DNA of 64,000 nt from Ulva prolifera (taxonomy: Eukaryota > Chlorophyta > Ulvophyceae > Ulvales > Ulvaceae), in the NCBI GenBank assembly GCA_023078555.1, contig CM041198.1, forward strand, positions 6,018,924 to 6,082,923, written 5' to 3'. The notes under the pieces are model-generated. The model was not told the origin of the DNA. It did not search any database and saw only the letters and a list, made by a program, of their open reading frames with translations. The position numbers and the translations under genes were made by a program. Positions 32,546 through 44,647 of the stretch are shown piece after piece; the stretch's first letter is position 1, and each line of letters opens with the position of its first letter.

Positions 32546-34280
32546 ATGCCAAGCATCACCGCGATGATGTCCATCGGGATGCTTCTGACGGGGGCGCTGA
32601 ATACTCTGAGCATCAAATTTCAGGTGAGTTCGCTAGATGCAGCCTGCACGTTGCATCCGAAACGCAGCCATTCCGAATAGGTTTAGTTTTGAACCGTCTC
32701 TGTAAGTTTAGCTGAAGCGCCGCGCTATATTTCGTTGCTGCTACGTTTCGGAAGGCCATCCAGGAAGTGTCCTGGGCTTATGCCTTGTGAGATGCTCGGA
32801 CGCGAACGGCCTGCACTGGACACAACACTGCATCGTCTACTTTGGCTACAGAGTTACTGCTTCAGCTAGGTGTTTGTACAACGTCAATACATTACATGTG
32901 TATGTATGAGCTGTACACGCCTGATCAGGAGGCCTTTCCTGCAGGATCAAGTCATAGTGCGGCACGACCACGATGGCGCACCAATTGCGTTTTACCACCC
33001 CGCCTTCCAGAGCGCCTGCATGTTCTTGGGGGAGTTTCTTTGCATCATCCCATATCTCTTGCAACGGTGGCGACTATGGTCAGAGCAGAAGCGGCAAACA
33101 AGCGAGACGCCATTTGATAGCTATTACGAGTCGTCCGAGCCACTACTGCACGGCACGCCAGTGGCGCCGAGACAGCACATGGCTTCCACGTCGCTAACCT
33201 CTCCCGCTCCCATGTTTCGTGGGGAAGGTGACGGCAGCAAAGACATCAGCTACTCTGTCTTCATGCTGGCACTGCCCACACTCTGTGATGCCGCGTCAAC
33301 GACACTGATGAACATCGGCTTATACTACACCAGTGCCAGCACCTTCCAAATGCTCCGAGGTTTCGTTGTATTCTTCGCCGGTACGCGTCGTCCTTGTCCA
33401 TTGCCCCGTTGTCCCACTTCCTTGTCTTTGATGCACACTTGACTGGGCTTGCACATGACCATGCACAAGCCGACAGCAGCCCTTCTGACACATGATATCG
33501 CATGCAACTGCACCATCAACAAGCTGCCTTGGTGTGCATAGTCCACCCAAGTCCAAGCTCGAGACGGTACCCTTCACTACACAGGTGCAAGAAAACAGCG
33601 CAAACAGTGCAGGCTTGTTCACAATCCTCATCCTCAAGCGCCGCCTCTACCTGCACCACTGGCAAGGCATGATGCTCATCACCGTCGGTGCATTCATCGT
33701 CGGCCTGTCGTCTCTTGTCACCTCCAGTGGCTGCCCTGACAGGCACCGCCTCCCGCCCTACACACCTCCATTCCGACCGCCTTATAACGCCCCATCAGCC
33801 ACCCCCCCTCCATACTCTGCCCCCTGCTTCGGTGACATCGACTGTGACCCTCAGTGGCTACATGAAGACGACATGGGCTCGGCGTCGGAAGCGGGAAGCA
33901 TTGCCGGACATCTCATGGCGCAGCTGTACGCCACGCTTTCATCAGCGTGGAACGCACTCGCAGTGTACACCCACGGCGACGAGCACGCTGAGCGATGCAG
34001 TATAGGGCACGAGCCGCTCCTGGGGAACGCGTGCGTCATGGCTGCTCAGGTGCGCCCCGCGAACCCGATGCCCACTCCTGTAGCCACATGTAACTGCAAT
34101 CTCCTGGTCCCTGTCCCGGGCGCGGCTGTTCGCACCACATCACCTCAATCCCGTCCATGAGCATTCACCCTCCCTACATCATCTCAGTCTTGTGCGCGCG
34201 GTCTCTTTGCGCAGTTCCCGCCTCATCCTCTCTGCTGCTGCGGCCAGGCCGGGTGGATTGAAACCCTCAGCGTTTGTGTT

Positions 34281-34317
<37 letters not shown>

Positions 34318-36963
34318 TTCTCACCCCGAGTGGCAAGCGGCGTGCAGATCTTCGCGGCGCTGCAGTACGTGGTGGAGGAGAAGTACGTGAAGGACTACCG
34401 CGTGCCCGCGTCCCTCGCCGTCGGCCTCGAGGGCTTCTGGGGCCTCGTCCTCTCCTGCGTCCTCCTCCCCCTCTTCCAGCACCTCCCGGTCTGCTCCCCC
34501 CCCCCTCCCCCCCCCGGCGACTGCCTGCCTGCCTGATCGCGTCAGCCAGCCCGCTGCATGCGGCAATGTGACACGCGGTAGTTTTAGTACAACCAGCGTT
34601 AGTTGCTTGGGCTCGAATGCGCGGCGCTGCTCGCTGGCCTCTGCCTGTCTACCGTATATCGGCCATGCTGCCGCTTGGATCGCCAATGCTGCACCAGCAC
34701 AGACGAATATATGATAGGCCACACCACTGGCATAGGCCACAGGTAGGCTTCATGCATGTGGGGCACCATCGTCGCTGTGTCGATATGGCCGATGCGTTGC
34801 GGAGTTTGCGCGGAGCGGACCCGGGGGCGCCTCACGCATCGCTTGCTGGCTGTCAGGATCTATTTTTGCATGCCTGGGGCTCAGCGCCACCACCAGGTCT
34901 TCCCCTCGCATGTCCGGCGTTCCATGTTCAGGTAATGCATACAATGTGTGTACCATGTGACCGCAGGAATCATGTATGTAATGGTACGTATGCATGCGAA
35001 CATAGCCAAATCCATATGGGCATTGACGACGCCGGCGTCCGGAAACGAAAGAGGCATCCAAGGTAGACGACATGCAATCGGGTAAAAAGAGAAATCAAAT
35101 CGTCATCGCCACGTTGCTGCTGCAGGGTCCGGGCGGCCGGAATCTCCCGGTCGATGATATCCGCGGCGCGTTTGTCGCGATGCGCCGCATCCCCGCCCTC
35201 GCCGCCGCCGTCGCCACCGCGATCCTCTCGATGGGCCTCTTCAACTGGTTCGGCGTCTGCATCACGATCTCTCTGTCGGGCGTGACGCGCCTCACGATCG
35301 ACGCGTGCCGCACGCTGCTCGTCTGGGCGGGCTCGCTCGCGCTCGGCTGGGAGCGCTTCAGCTCGTTCCAGCTGCTAGGGTTCCTCGTACTCGTGTGCGG
35401 GGCGACGCTGTACAACGAGCTCATGGCCGGCCTCCTCGAGCAGCCCCTGCGGTGCTCACCCCTCTGCCGCTCTGCCCCTTTGCCTCTGTCTCTGCATATC
35501 ATTCCAACAACAGTGTTGATCTGTGTGGTCGAATGTATGATTGCGAACTGTTTTGCCTGGTCTATGGCGGCTGCCCTGCCATGCATGCCAACTCTCCGCA
35601 CGTGTTTGCGTGCAGTCCCTCACTTCGAATCGTTCCGTGCAATCAACGTGTTTGCACAAAAAATAGGGTGCCGATACGGTGCAGAACTGTATCCCAATCC
35701 GCGACCGCTGCGAGGGTTGTGCCATTGGTGGTGTTGTGTGGCAGTGGCCGGGGGGGCGCCGGCGATGTGGTTGATACTGTGGTTGCACGGATGAGTGCGC
35801 GGAGGTGATTCTAGCTGGTGGGTGTAGGTCGGCATCCAGCCGGGGGCTCGGGCCGCAGTACAACCGCATGGCGCGGCCGACGCGGGTGCCGGGCCAGGCA
35901 CAGCCGTTCGAAGTCTCTCCGGCGCTCCGCATCGCCGGCGCCGGCGTGCGGCCCCACTCCCTGGCCTCCATGGGGGGCTTCGTGCCTGACAGCGGCTCCG
36001 ACATGTGGGGGGTCTCGCTCGGCAACTCCGGACTCCTCCCCCCCGGCGCCCTCACGGCTGACGCCGCCTCCGGCGGCGTGCCGCCCGACAGCCCGGCGGC
36101 GGACGGCGGCGGTGGTAGCCGGCGGCTCGCCGGCACAGGCGAGCGCACGATGAGCAGCTTCTCGAAGTACAGCATGTACTACTCAGGGTTCGATGTGGGC
36201 GTGACGCCGCCGATGGCCGTGGGGGCAATGGCCCGTGGCAGCAGCGGCAGTGGTGCGTCTGCAAGCCTGTCGCAGACGCCGCGGCCGGGGGAGTTTGCAA
36301 ACACGGCCGGCCAGGAGTGGTGCGCTTTGAACACATATCTGCATGCGTGGGTGCGGGCCACCCGACGTGCACACCGCCCCAACGCTTGAGCCATGAAATG
36401 TAGCATACAACCATCCCGCTGTCGGACCCGTCCAACATGCATCTGCTGCAGCGCACCTTGCATTAGACCCATGCACCGTGTGCTGCAGGGACGGGATGTC
36501 GCAGAGCGTGCGCTCCGACTCAGTGCGGCCCCTCGCACCGCCCCCGGAGGTCCGCACCCCCGCAGCACCGCAGCGCCCGGCGAGCCCGCTGGTGCTCGTG
36601 CCCGCCTCCGAGCGCCCCGTGGACACCCGGCCTTCCCGCAGCATCCTCTCCGAGCAGCTGTCCAAGCGCGCGGACGAACAGGCGGTGACGAGCGGTGCAG
36701 CGCGCCCGGTGCCGCGCGGCACTGCGGCGCGCGCCGCCGCGCTGCCTGCCGCCGCGTCCGACCCGGCGCTGCCGCTGCGCGGCATGCGCGAGGCTGGAGC
36801 GGAGGGCCAGGGTTGCGCGGCGAGGCCGCGGGGGTTCTGCGAGCCATCGAGGGAGGATGGGAGCGAGGCGACGCCGGCCGCAGAGGAGGGGACTGTGGAT
36901 GCAAGCTCCGGCATGGGTCGGTCCGCATACTCCCCGGACATGTCTGGCGACTTTGATATGTAG
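32546..36963 (+). CDS. SLC35F6-like transporter (drug/metabolite transporter superfamily) with long C-terminal tail
   Basis: Seven exons: 32546-32623, 32945-33380, 33613-34049, 34348-34488, 35126-35451, 35828-36319 and 36489-36963. They give 794 aa with every phase consistent. Similarity to the animal SLC35F6 family runs through the membrane part: GALNTLSIKFQ, HPAFQSACMFLGEFLC, DAASTTLMNIGLYYTSAS, FQMLRGFVVFFAG, MAAQIFAALQYVVEEKYV and TLLVWAGSLALGWERFS. SLC35F6 proteins are polytopic and found in lysosomal/mitochondrial membranes, and their substrate is not settled. Two features are odd. There is an insert of about 110 residues between the middle helices (exon 3, Pro/Ser-rich, acidic). There is also a tail of about 325 residues encoded mostly by exons 6 and 7, Ser/Pro/Arg-rich and probably disordered. 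A C35 tract precedes the exon-4 acceptor. Confidence 0.9.
34283..34317 (+). repeat. Poly-C tract (35 nt) in SLC35F6-like intron 3
   Basis: C35 on the sense strand, 30 nt upstream of the exon-4 acceptor, where a polypyrimidine tract is expected. Confidence 0.9.
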
Positions 36964-38193
36964 CTCCACGGCGCGGTGCGGATGGGAAGTCACGGGGCCG
37001 TGTGGCCGCCGTCAGCGCGGGCGCGCTGCGGCATCGGGCGTGCAGGCGGGGCGGTGGTGCGAGTGCAACCCACCTGCGTAATGGGTCTGAAAGCGAGTCC
37101 TGCGATGACCAAGCTTGCAGACATGCAATTCACTGGGGGTCATGGACCACCTGCGGAGGTGCAGACGCCGTGCAAGGCTTGGAGCGGCCAGGCCTCTCTC
37201 TCCGTGGTGGCCGGTGCGCCCTGTGCGGGCGGCGCGGTTCTGTCTCGGGTGACTCGGAGGGCAGCATGCGATGACGCCCGTCCATTTAGGAATACGGACT
37301 GCCATTGCGGGGCAGCTTAGCTCTTCAACTGCGCCCAGGATGTAGGAAATGTGAGGGGGGATGCGTTTCAGGCTGGTGTTGCCCACGGTGGCTCAGTTCA
37401 GAGACATGCACTGTGGCAGCACTCAGTGTCCCTTTTTTTCGAGATAGATGCTAATGAGGCTGCTGTTATGTGCTTGGTGGCTGCTTCTGTGCAAGTTTTT
37501 GGGTTATGGTGGTGGACATATGGCCACCCTTGCAAGACGGGCGTAAGGTACGGAGAGACCCCGTGTACAGCTGGTAGCTCTGCCGCGAACGCGAAAGATG
37601 CATGTGCCTGGCATGTATCGGTCGGTGGTCTCATGCCATCCGAACTTGTCGTTGTCAGGCTGTCCTGATTGGTGCAGGCAAAGCGGTGCATCAGTGCCAG
37701 CACCGATGATGTCAGTCACTACACTTTGCATGTGCCAAGTATAGTTGTTGTATCATCTTTTTAACCGAGTTCTTCATGCCATAAAGCCTCTCCAAAACAA
37801 GAACTGTCTATCCTGCATCGTAGGTGACTTGTCAATGTCGGTAGGCGTCCATGTGATTTTGATCGCTCATCCATCTGTACGCATCTGCACAACCCACGGA
37901 AATGCCGGAATGTCCAGCACTCCACCGGCTAGCATCACGGGTGCCACTCACAAACGAATCCGCGACCTGCCTGTGAACGCCAGCTGCTCTTGAGAAAGCC
38001 GGAGCTCGCACGAGACAGGTCGATGCTCGAAGTGCTGGCTGCAAGACTAGTCACGGGCTACGATGCAGGGCAGCCCTATACTCCCCAATCGATCAACGCG
38101 CAAATAGGGTCAGCAGCGTCCAGCCAAGTCGTGCTGCGTCCTCGTATTCCTCTTCTTAATCCACCTCACGTGATTCAGACGTTCGAAGCGTGC
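36964..38193. other. Intergenic, no gene recognised
   Basis: Only short frames without recognisable motifs. The left part is the 3' flank of the transporter gene. Confidence 0.45.
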
Positions 38194-39099
38194 TCACCCG
38201 CCCGACTCTGCCGGCGTCCGCCCACCAATACACCCCCCATCGCTCCTCGATCGCAGCAGATCGCCCCCCGGCAGCCCCACAGCCTGCCAGCGCTTCAGCT
38301 GCACCACATTCAACGAAACCCCAGCTGCGGACATCGCCTCCACCACCTGCATCTGCCACAGCTCGCTCGTCGCCATCATTGCAGGCCGCCCGCGCCCCCA
38401 CACCGGCGAACCTACCCGCTCGTCGCGCCGACCCCTCCACTGCCCCTGCAGCTGATCCAGCAGGTCTTCAAACATCTCCCCGGGCAGCTGCAGGCTGCCC
38501 TCCACTTCAAGTGTGGCCGCTGCATTTCCACTTTTACCCGAGCCAGCTGACAGCACTGGCCCGTCCACGGCGGTTCCACCGCCATTGCCGGCCGGCCGAG
38601 TGTGCTGAGTCTCAGCAGCAGGTGCAGAGCTCTCACCGCTGCCAGCCACACGTGCTGTGAACACTCCACTGTCGGGGAGATGGGCAGAGGGGCCGTCGAT
38701 GGCGAAGATGCTGGATGGTCCTGAGCCGCCCTTCGCACCTGACACCTGGCCGTGGCGGAGGCCGATCGCGCCCGCATGCCAGAGGGAGAGGCAGCTGAGG
38801 GCCTGGGCGGTCCCCCCGGGGGTGCTGAGGTCAGCGGAGATTTGCCCCCTTGCCACAAAGCGAGGGGCGTCGGCGAGGGCTCTCCGAATGAACGGCCGCG
38901 CGGCAGCAGCACACCTGCAGTGCAGCAGCCTGCTCACGCTCAGCAGGTCTGATTGCATCGATTCATACATGCACATGCTCCAGCAGCGACCCGAGGGCCG
39001 AGAAGAATGGCACAGCGTTATCAACACACGCGTGGGCGCCGTCAAAGTCGGCTGAGAGCGCACGAGGGGAACTGCGAACTGGCGATGCTGCCGGCGCAC
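38194..39099 (-). CDS. Uncertain open frame
   Basis: A 301-aa minus-strand frame. Its last 130 residues (including EGSLQLPGEMFEDLLDQLQG and MATSELWQMQVVEAMSAAG) are amphipathic and protein-like. The N-terminal part (MRRQHRQFAVPLVRSQPTL) is less so. It lies downstream of LRR-2 on the same strand and could be additional 3' exons of that gene if the LRR-2 stop at 39560 is spliced out. I recognise no domain. Confidence 0.3.
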   Translation of the reverse strand: MRRQHRQFAVPLVRSQPTLTAPTRVLITLCHSSRPSGRCWSMCMYESMQSDLLSVSRLLHCRCAAAARPFIRRALADAPRFVARGQISADLSTPGGTAQALSCLSLWHAGAIGLRHGQVSGAKGGSGPSSIFAIDGPSAHLPDSGVFTARVAGSGESSAPAAETQHTRPAGNGGGTAVDGPVLSAGSGKSGNAAATLEVEGSLQLPGEMFEDLLDQLQGQWRGRRDERVGSPVWGRGRPAMMATSELWQMQVVEAMSAAGVSLNVVQLKRWQAVGLPGGDLLRSRSDGGCIGGRTPAESGG

Positions 39100-39559
39100 T
39101 GTCCGGAACCTCTAGCAGGTTTGCCGGCCCCCGGGACCTTGCCAGTCAGTGTGCCAGAGCCACTCGGTAGGCCCATTCCTTGCGTCACGCTGCAACGCGA
39201 GCCGCCGCTCAAGGACGTGGTAGCTCTACGTGCCGCCGAGCCCTCGGAGGCCGGCGGCGGCGGCGCGCCAGCTGTGCTGCGGCGGGCGGGCGTACGTGCG
39301 CCGGGCCCGCCGCGGCGCGTGGGCGCCGCGGGCTCAACGCGGCCTGGGCCAGAGTCGTTGCTGTGGCTGGGAGAATGTGGGGCTATTCTGGTGGCGTGCG
39401 GCCGCACTGCGGGCCGCTGCGGCCGGGACGCACTGGCAGGGCCAGGTGTAGAGGTGGTCGGCGCAGGCTGTACCGCTGGCGGCGTGGCCAGTCGGCATCC
39501 TGCATCCGGCGATGCCATTTCGCGTTCGGGGTCGGTCGTGCGCAGCCGGGCTGTGCTTG

Positions 39560-42181
39560 TCAGCTCAACCCCATCACAGCAACGCCCAGGGTGGCCGTGT
39601 GCCGACCACAGCACCTGGCCACTCTTGCAGCTGCGGCCAAAGAGCATTCGTGCTGTTGTAGCGGATGCATGTGCTCAGGAACGGCCTCAGCATACTGCCG
39701 CATGCGTTGCCTGCTGCGGAAGCACCGCGGGCAGACAGCTGATCCCTCGCCATTGAACAGCAGCTGCCAGCAGCAAGACTCGTCCAGCCCGCACACGTCA
39801 CACGGGGGCGGACAGGCACCGATCGCCGCCACGCGCACGCACACACCTGAGATGTTGATGGAGCGGAGGGGCCCGCGCTGGCTGGCGCAGACGTGTAGCA
39901 GCGCGGCGAGGCCGCAGGGCGGGATCTGGCAGGCCTGCAGGTCCAGCAGGGCGAGGCGCGGGTGGTGGCGGCGGGCCGCGAGCGCGAGGGAAAGCGCCGC
40001 GGGCCACGAGATCGGCACGGAGGCGAGGTGGAGGCGCGAGAGGCTGGTGTTGGCCCACAGCGCACGGCACAGGCGGGTGCAGCCATCACTTGATGCCCCT
40101 GCAACACACCGCGTTGTTCAAGAGGGAGCACCGCTCCGAGGTTGTGCCTGTAGTGCACTTTCGATAACAGTGCACAGGGGGGACTCGGCTCCTGACGTGT
40201 GTGTGCGCCGGGCAAACGGAGTGTCCAACTGGGCATCAGCGGTCGATGAGAGACAGTTGCAGACTGTTCTATGTGAAAGTGGCACAACACCTCACGAAGC
40301 TGGTCTATGTTGTCTTACATGCTACATGGTCGCCAGGCCCAAGGCCAGGGCTCATGTCAGAAGCCATATGCTCGAGAGCCTGGCCCCAGACAGCTAGTGT
40401 CTCCGACCATCCCCACAACCATCACACACGTTTGAACACCACCACGTTGGTTGTGGCTCTGGTCGCACAGGCATGAAATGGCTGCAGGTGAAACCGGATC
40501 ACTTCCGTGCACATGTCGAAGCCTGCGGTACGCAGATCGAGGCATCGCACCGGTGTCTGAGACATCGAGGGCCTCAAGGCAGGTGCTGTCTGCCACGAAG
40601 GCCGCCACTAGTGGCATGGCGCGCCCGGCTGCAGCACAGCCCGCGAGGTTGAGCACTCGCAGGCAGTGCAGTGGGGACGCTGCTGCCATGCTTGGGAGCG
40701 GCCTGCAGACGCACTGAGGCTGAGCAGGCAGGCACAGCCTGTAGGTATGTACATTGCTATGCAGATTTGAGGGTAGTGTATGTGAGCGATGTGCTAGCGT
40801 CCACACTCTCTGGGCGTGCTGCCATGCTGATATGCGTAGCCTTCAGAGACTTTTCAAGTGAGCACCGCAGAGAATGTTGTTTGGCAGATGCGCTACGAAC
40901 TGCCCATGACAATCTCAAACGGCCTAATTGTACAGTCTGGCAGGAAGCACCTGTGTAGGGCAGGCCTTGGGGCCAGCAGCGAGGCAAAGGCTGCATCATC
41001 CAGACTTGCTGACGCCAGATGAAGCTCTTTGAGGCCAGCTCTGATACTGTTCCCTTCCCCTGCCGTGCTTGATAGACCTCCGGGGACTTCATACTGACCA
41101 GACTGGGGTGCGCCAGCCTTGCTGCCCTGCTTTGCCAGAGGTGGTGCAGATTGCTGCAGCAGTGAAGCAGCTATCGCCTCGGAAGCTGACGTGTGTATCT
41201 GGCAGGAGTTGAGAAGCAGAGTGCACAAGGCAGTAGCCTTGCTTGTGGCGATGTTGTCACAGCTGGCACCGGTAGCAGAGGGTCTGGCTTGATCCATGCT
41301 GTCTTGGGGTCCACCGCTGCTAAGGAAGAATGTAGCCAGGGCTGCAGACTCTGTGGGATGCAACGCAGACGAAAGCAAGTCACTGTTGCTAGACAGGTCT
41401 ATGCTGCTGCACGATGAGTCTGACATAAGCTTGCTTATCGATGGCAAGCTGGTCGGCTTGAGAGCGTTGTTAGATAAGACCAGAGACATCGGCTGACCGA
41501 CGTGTCGGTTCAACAACTCTGGCAATAGATCGATCTGCTGTGCACAGCCAAGACGGCCAGAAAGGCTCAAGGTCACATGCCCATCTTGGCTGACTTGAAT
41601 TCGTTTTCTGAATCCAGGAACACCTCTTTGTGAGTATGCTGACGATAAAGTGTTGGGCTGATCGGGCAGGCACGCGTCAAAGGTGCCTGTGAACCGTTCG
41701 AGAGGGCTGCTCTCCGGTCCACGATCAGGTCTACCAGTGTCAACGTCTTCCAGTGTCCATCTTTGGTCCGGCAAGTGAGAGACAGGGTCGTCATCTTCGC
41801 TGGAGGCCAAAGTGTGCATCCCATCAAAGGATGTCCTCTGTTCAGTGTGCCTCCAGTCGATTTGTCGGCCTCGAACCCTGAATTTTGCTTTCACAAAAGA
41901 TTGGATCACGACACTGGATGAGTGTGGTGTGAACTTGGCGGTATAACTGTTGGTATCATTTACCTGCCTGTGGAGGATGTATTTTGCCGTTGCTTGCCAG
42001 TGGCTAAATAAGCTCCAACCAAAATTTCTTCATGATCACGTGGAGGTGGCATGATGGGCGGATCCAGGCCCGACAGGACGCCGGCTACTTTCAGCCCTGC
42101 ATAGCTTCGTTGATGCTGCCTCACAAGCACATCTATGCCCCGGCGCTCGTCTTGGGCTACTCCACGATCCATACTGATCAA
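39560..42181 (-). CDS. Leucine-rich repeat protein with Cys-rich C-terminus (LRR-2)
   Basis: Inferred exons are 42181-41964, 41913-40951, 40702-40551 and 40098-39560, giving 623 aa with consistent phases. The first intron is only 50 nt. LRR-like segments include LSLSGRLGCAQQIDLLPELL, LKELHLASASLDDAAF, LRVLNLAGCAAAG, LEALDVSDTG, LSRLHLASVPIS, LALLDLQACQI and LRSINISGV. After the repeats comes a Cys cluster with CDVCGLDESCC and, about 15 residues later, CPRCFRSRQRMRQY. This spacing could bind zinc. The combination suggests a scaffold with a small metal-binding tail, but no named family was recognised. An alternative donor (GTGTGT after NISG) would remove the Cys cluster, so the C-terminus is less certain. 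Transcribed divergently from RNase HII. Confidence 0.6.
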
Positions 42182-42665
42182 AAGGTAACGCTAGTAGGGC
42201 AGACGGGTACGGTGCCGCGGAATGCTCCGCCCAGACACGATCTACAGGATGGGCTTCACCCACGAGCTTTCGCTTTCCCCAGTTCAGCGAATTACTTGAC
42301 ACCAGGATGAGAGGAGCACGCAGGTATGCACTCTGACTGCCTTGGCCGATCTCTGCCTGTAAACAAATCTGCGCCTTCTCTGTAAATCTGCGGCTTCTCT
42401 GTGCACCGTTGTGAACGGTGGCCACGGTGCGCCCAAACCCATTCGAGTACACAGCCTGGTTGATGCAGCCTACCGTAAACTCGGAAAGCAAGACTCATGT
42501 CTCTAGAAGAGGCCATGTTAGTTGAAAACGCCGTTTGAAGTAAAGCTGGACACTATCAAGAACTCGCTGCTCCGTTCGTCTCCGTGTCGGCAGTACTCGA
42601 TCAATTGGGTATTCAAAAAACAGACGGGAAACCGGCTTCAGAGCGTGTAGACCTGCGCCCTTTGC

Positions 42666-43987
42666 ATGGTTCGTGTTGGAGTTCGGCGCTCGCTACGTCT
42701 AGCTGCAAGCAGTCCTGTAGCCCCGGCGGGGCCTGCAGCGAGCGCTGGTGCTGTAGAGGTAAATTCAGCAAGTCGCGGCGAGCCTGCGAAAGGTGATAGA
42801 GTAGCCCTCAGAGATGTTGAAAACACGCCACAGGTAAGCGAAGTTAAGATGTCGCAGAAAGCCCAGCGAAGCCTGGTATGGCAGTTTGAACTACTGACTG
42901 ACCCGGTACAACGCTGCTGCGTGCAGGTCCAGCCTCCAGCTAAGAGATCGAAGAAAATAGCGCCTACGTTGTCCAAAGCATTTGAGGAACGCCTGTGGCA
43001 AAAAGGGCACGCCCATGTTGCCGGCGTTGATGAAGCGGGCCGAGGCCCACTTGCCGGACCGGTAAGTCACTACACGTGTGACATAAAGCGCAAAATGTGC
43101 TATACCGTCCAACACCGCCGTTGCTTTTCAGTAGAGTAAAGGCCGCTCCGAAACTCGTGTGCAGGTAGTCGCAGCTGCGTGCATTGTCACAGCTGAAGTG
43201 GACATCAAAGAAATAGCAGATAGCAAAACCATCACCGAAGCTGACAGAGAGAGAATCTACGAACAGCTGATAGCACATCCTGCTGTCAGATATGGAGTGT
43301 ACGCTAACAATGATACCTCTTGTGAAGCTGTATTCTCTGCAGTGCCGTATCACCGTTGTACATTGTTTGCTGCTCAATGCCCTCCACACCACAGCCTCAG
43401 GCCATCACAAGCACAAACAAGTCACTACTCGTCCGCACACTTTGCGAAGGTACTGGTCAGCCTCGTTGGCAAACGCACCCTCATCACACACCTTGTCCAT
43501 ACAGCATCTTGTCCCTGCCCTGTAGAGCGACCTACCAGTCAACTGCTGCTGCAGAGGTATACAAGACGCACAGAGCATTGACAGCATCAACGTCCTCCAA
43601 GCTACCTACCGCGCAATGGAGGCCGCCGTCGCCGCCCTCCCCGGCCCCCCTCCAGCCGCCGTGCTCATCGACGGCAACCGCCGGCCCCCGCACATCGCCG
43701 CTGACCACGTCGAAACAATCGTGAAGGGCGACTCCAAGTGCTTCTCGATCGCCGCGGCGTCGATCATCGCCAAGGTCACGCGTGACCGCATGATGCATGA
43801 GGCGCATGCAAAGTGGCCGGAGTACGGATTTGCAGCGCACAAGGGATACGGCACGAAGGCCCATATGGCCGCGGTGCACAAGCACGGGCCGTGCGACATC
43901 CACCGCCTGACGTTCCGACCGCTGCCAGACATCGTGGCGGCTCTGAGGGTGAAAGAGGATCCTGGCTCAAGCGAGGTAAAAGAGTAG
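42666..43987 (+). CDS. rnhB: Ribonuclease HII (bacterial type)
   Basis: Three exons, 42666-43061, 43165-43298 and 43555-43987, give 320 aa, with phases 0 and 2 fitting. RNase HII cuts RNA-DNA hybrids and starts removal of single ribonucleotides from DNA. The conserved core starts at about residue 118 with VAGVDEAGRGPLAGP (Asp122, Glu123). It continues through VVAAACIV, DSKTITEADRERIYEQL, SINVLQATYRAM, the Asp of LIDGN (216), VKGDSKCFSIAAASIIAKV and the fourth acidic residue (Asp254), then HKGYGTKAH and GPCDIHR. The sequence is of the bacterial HII type, not the eukaryotic RNase H2A type. The first 117 residues are basic and Ser/Ala-rich and may target an organelle. A plastid or mitochondrial role is inferred. 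A GTAAGC inside exon 1 (after NTPQ) is a possible alternative donor. Confidence 0.92.
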
Positions 43988-44647
43988 CGAGACACGGGCT
44001 GTTGTAACAGTCAGGGGCTCCTTGCACGTACCCGGCATGCAGCGACAAAGTGACCCGGGATGCGACAGGACAGACGGCCAAGCATGTTTTCCTGCGGCGG
44101 CGTCAGCTGTGCATCTCCCTGTGATGAAGTTTGCATGCGTAGTACATATGGTTAGGGCTTCCAGTAGTCGCATGTGCAGCTTTCAGATATGCTGCAAGCC
44201 GTGGCAACCTCAAGCAGGCGAGTTGACATGCATAACATGCATGCACTCCCGTGACATAGCCATGATTTACGCGCCTGCACATACTGGTGAGACTGGTCTA
44301 AGACCTAAACAACGCGACACTGGAAGGGGGCTACTCGAGGCACAGGCGCTGCAGCGCCACACCATGGCCGACACAGCGTCTGCACAACAGCAAACAGCCT
44401 TTGTCAGTCCACGCCCATTGCACATCCTCTACGAGGAAGCCTGAGCCGTGCACCCCCACGCGCATGCGACATCGGCATGCAAAGCGCACATCCAGGGGAC
44501 AATTGATAAGCGCACATCCAGGGGCCAATGCACACCCACAGAACAGCACCCGTCAGCAAAGGCACCAGCGCAACCCCCACCCACCCGTTCCCACATGTAC
44601 GCACAGCGTACACATTACCTATGATTTGCCCTCAATGAGAGGGCCCC
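43988..44647. other. Intergenic between convergent RNase HII and phosphoesterase genes
   Basis: No recognisable exon or repeat. Confidence 0.5.

Noticed and set aside
36179-36941. Two long minus-strand frames (about 250 aa each)
   Set aside because: They overlap exons 6-7 of the transporter, which join in phase with the recognised membrane domain.
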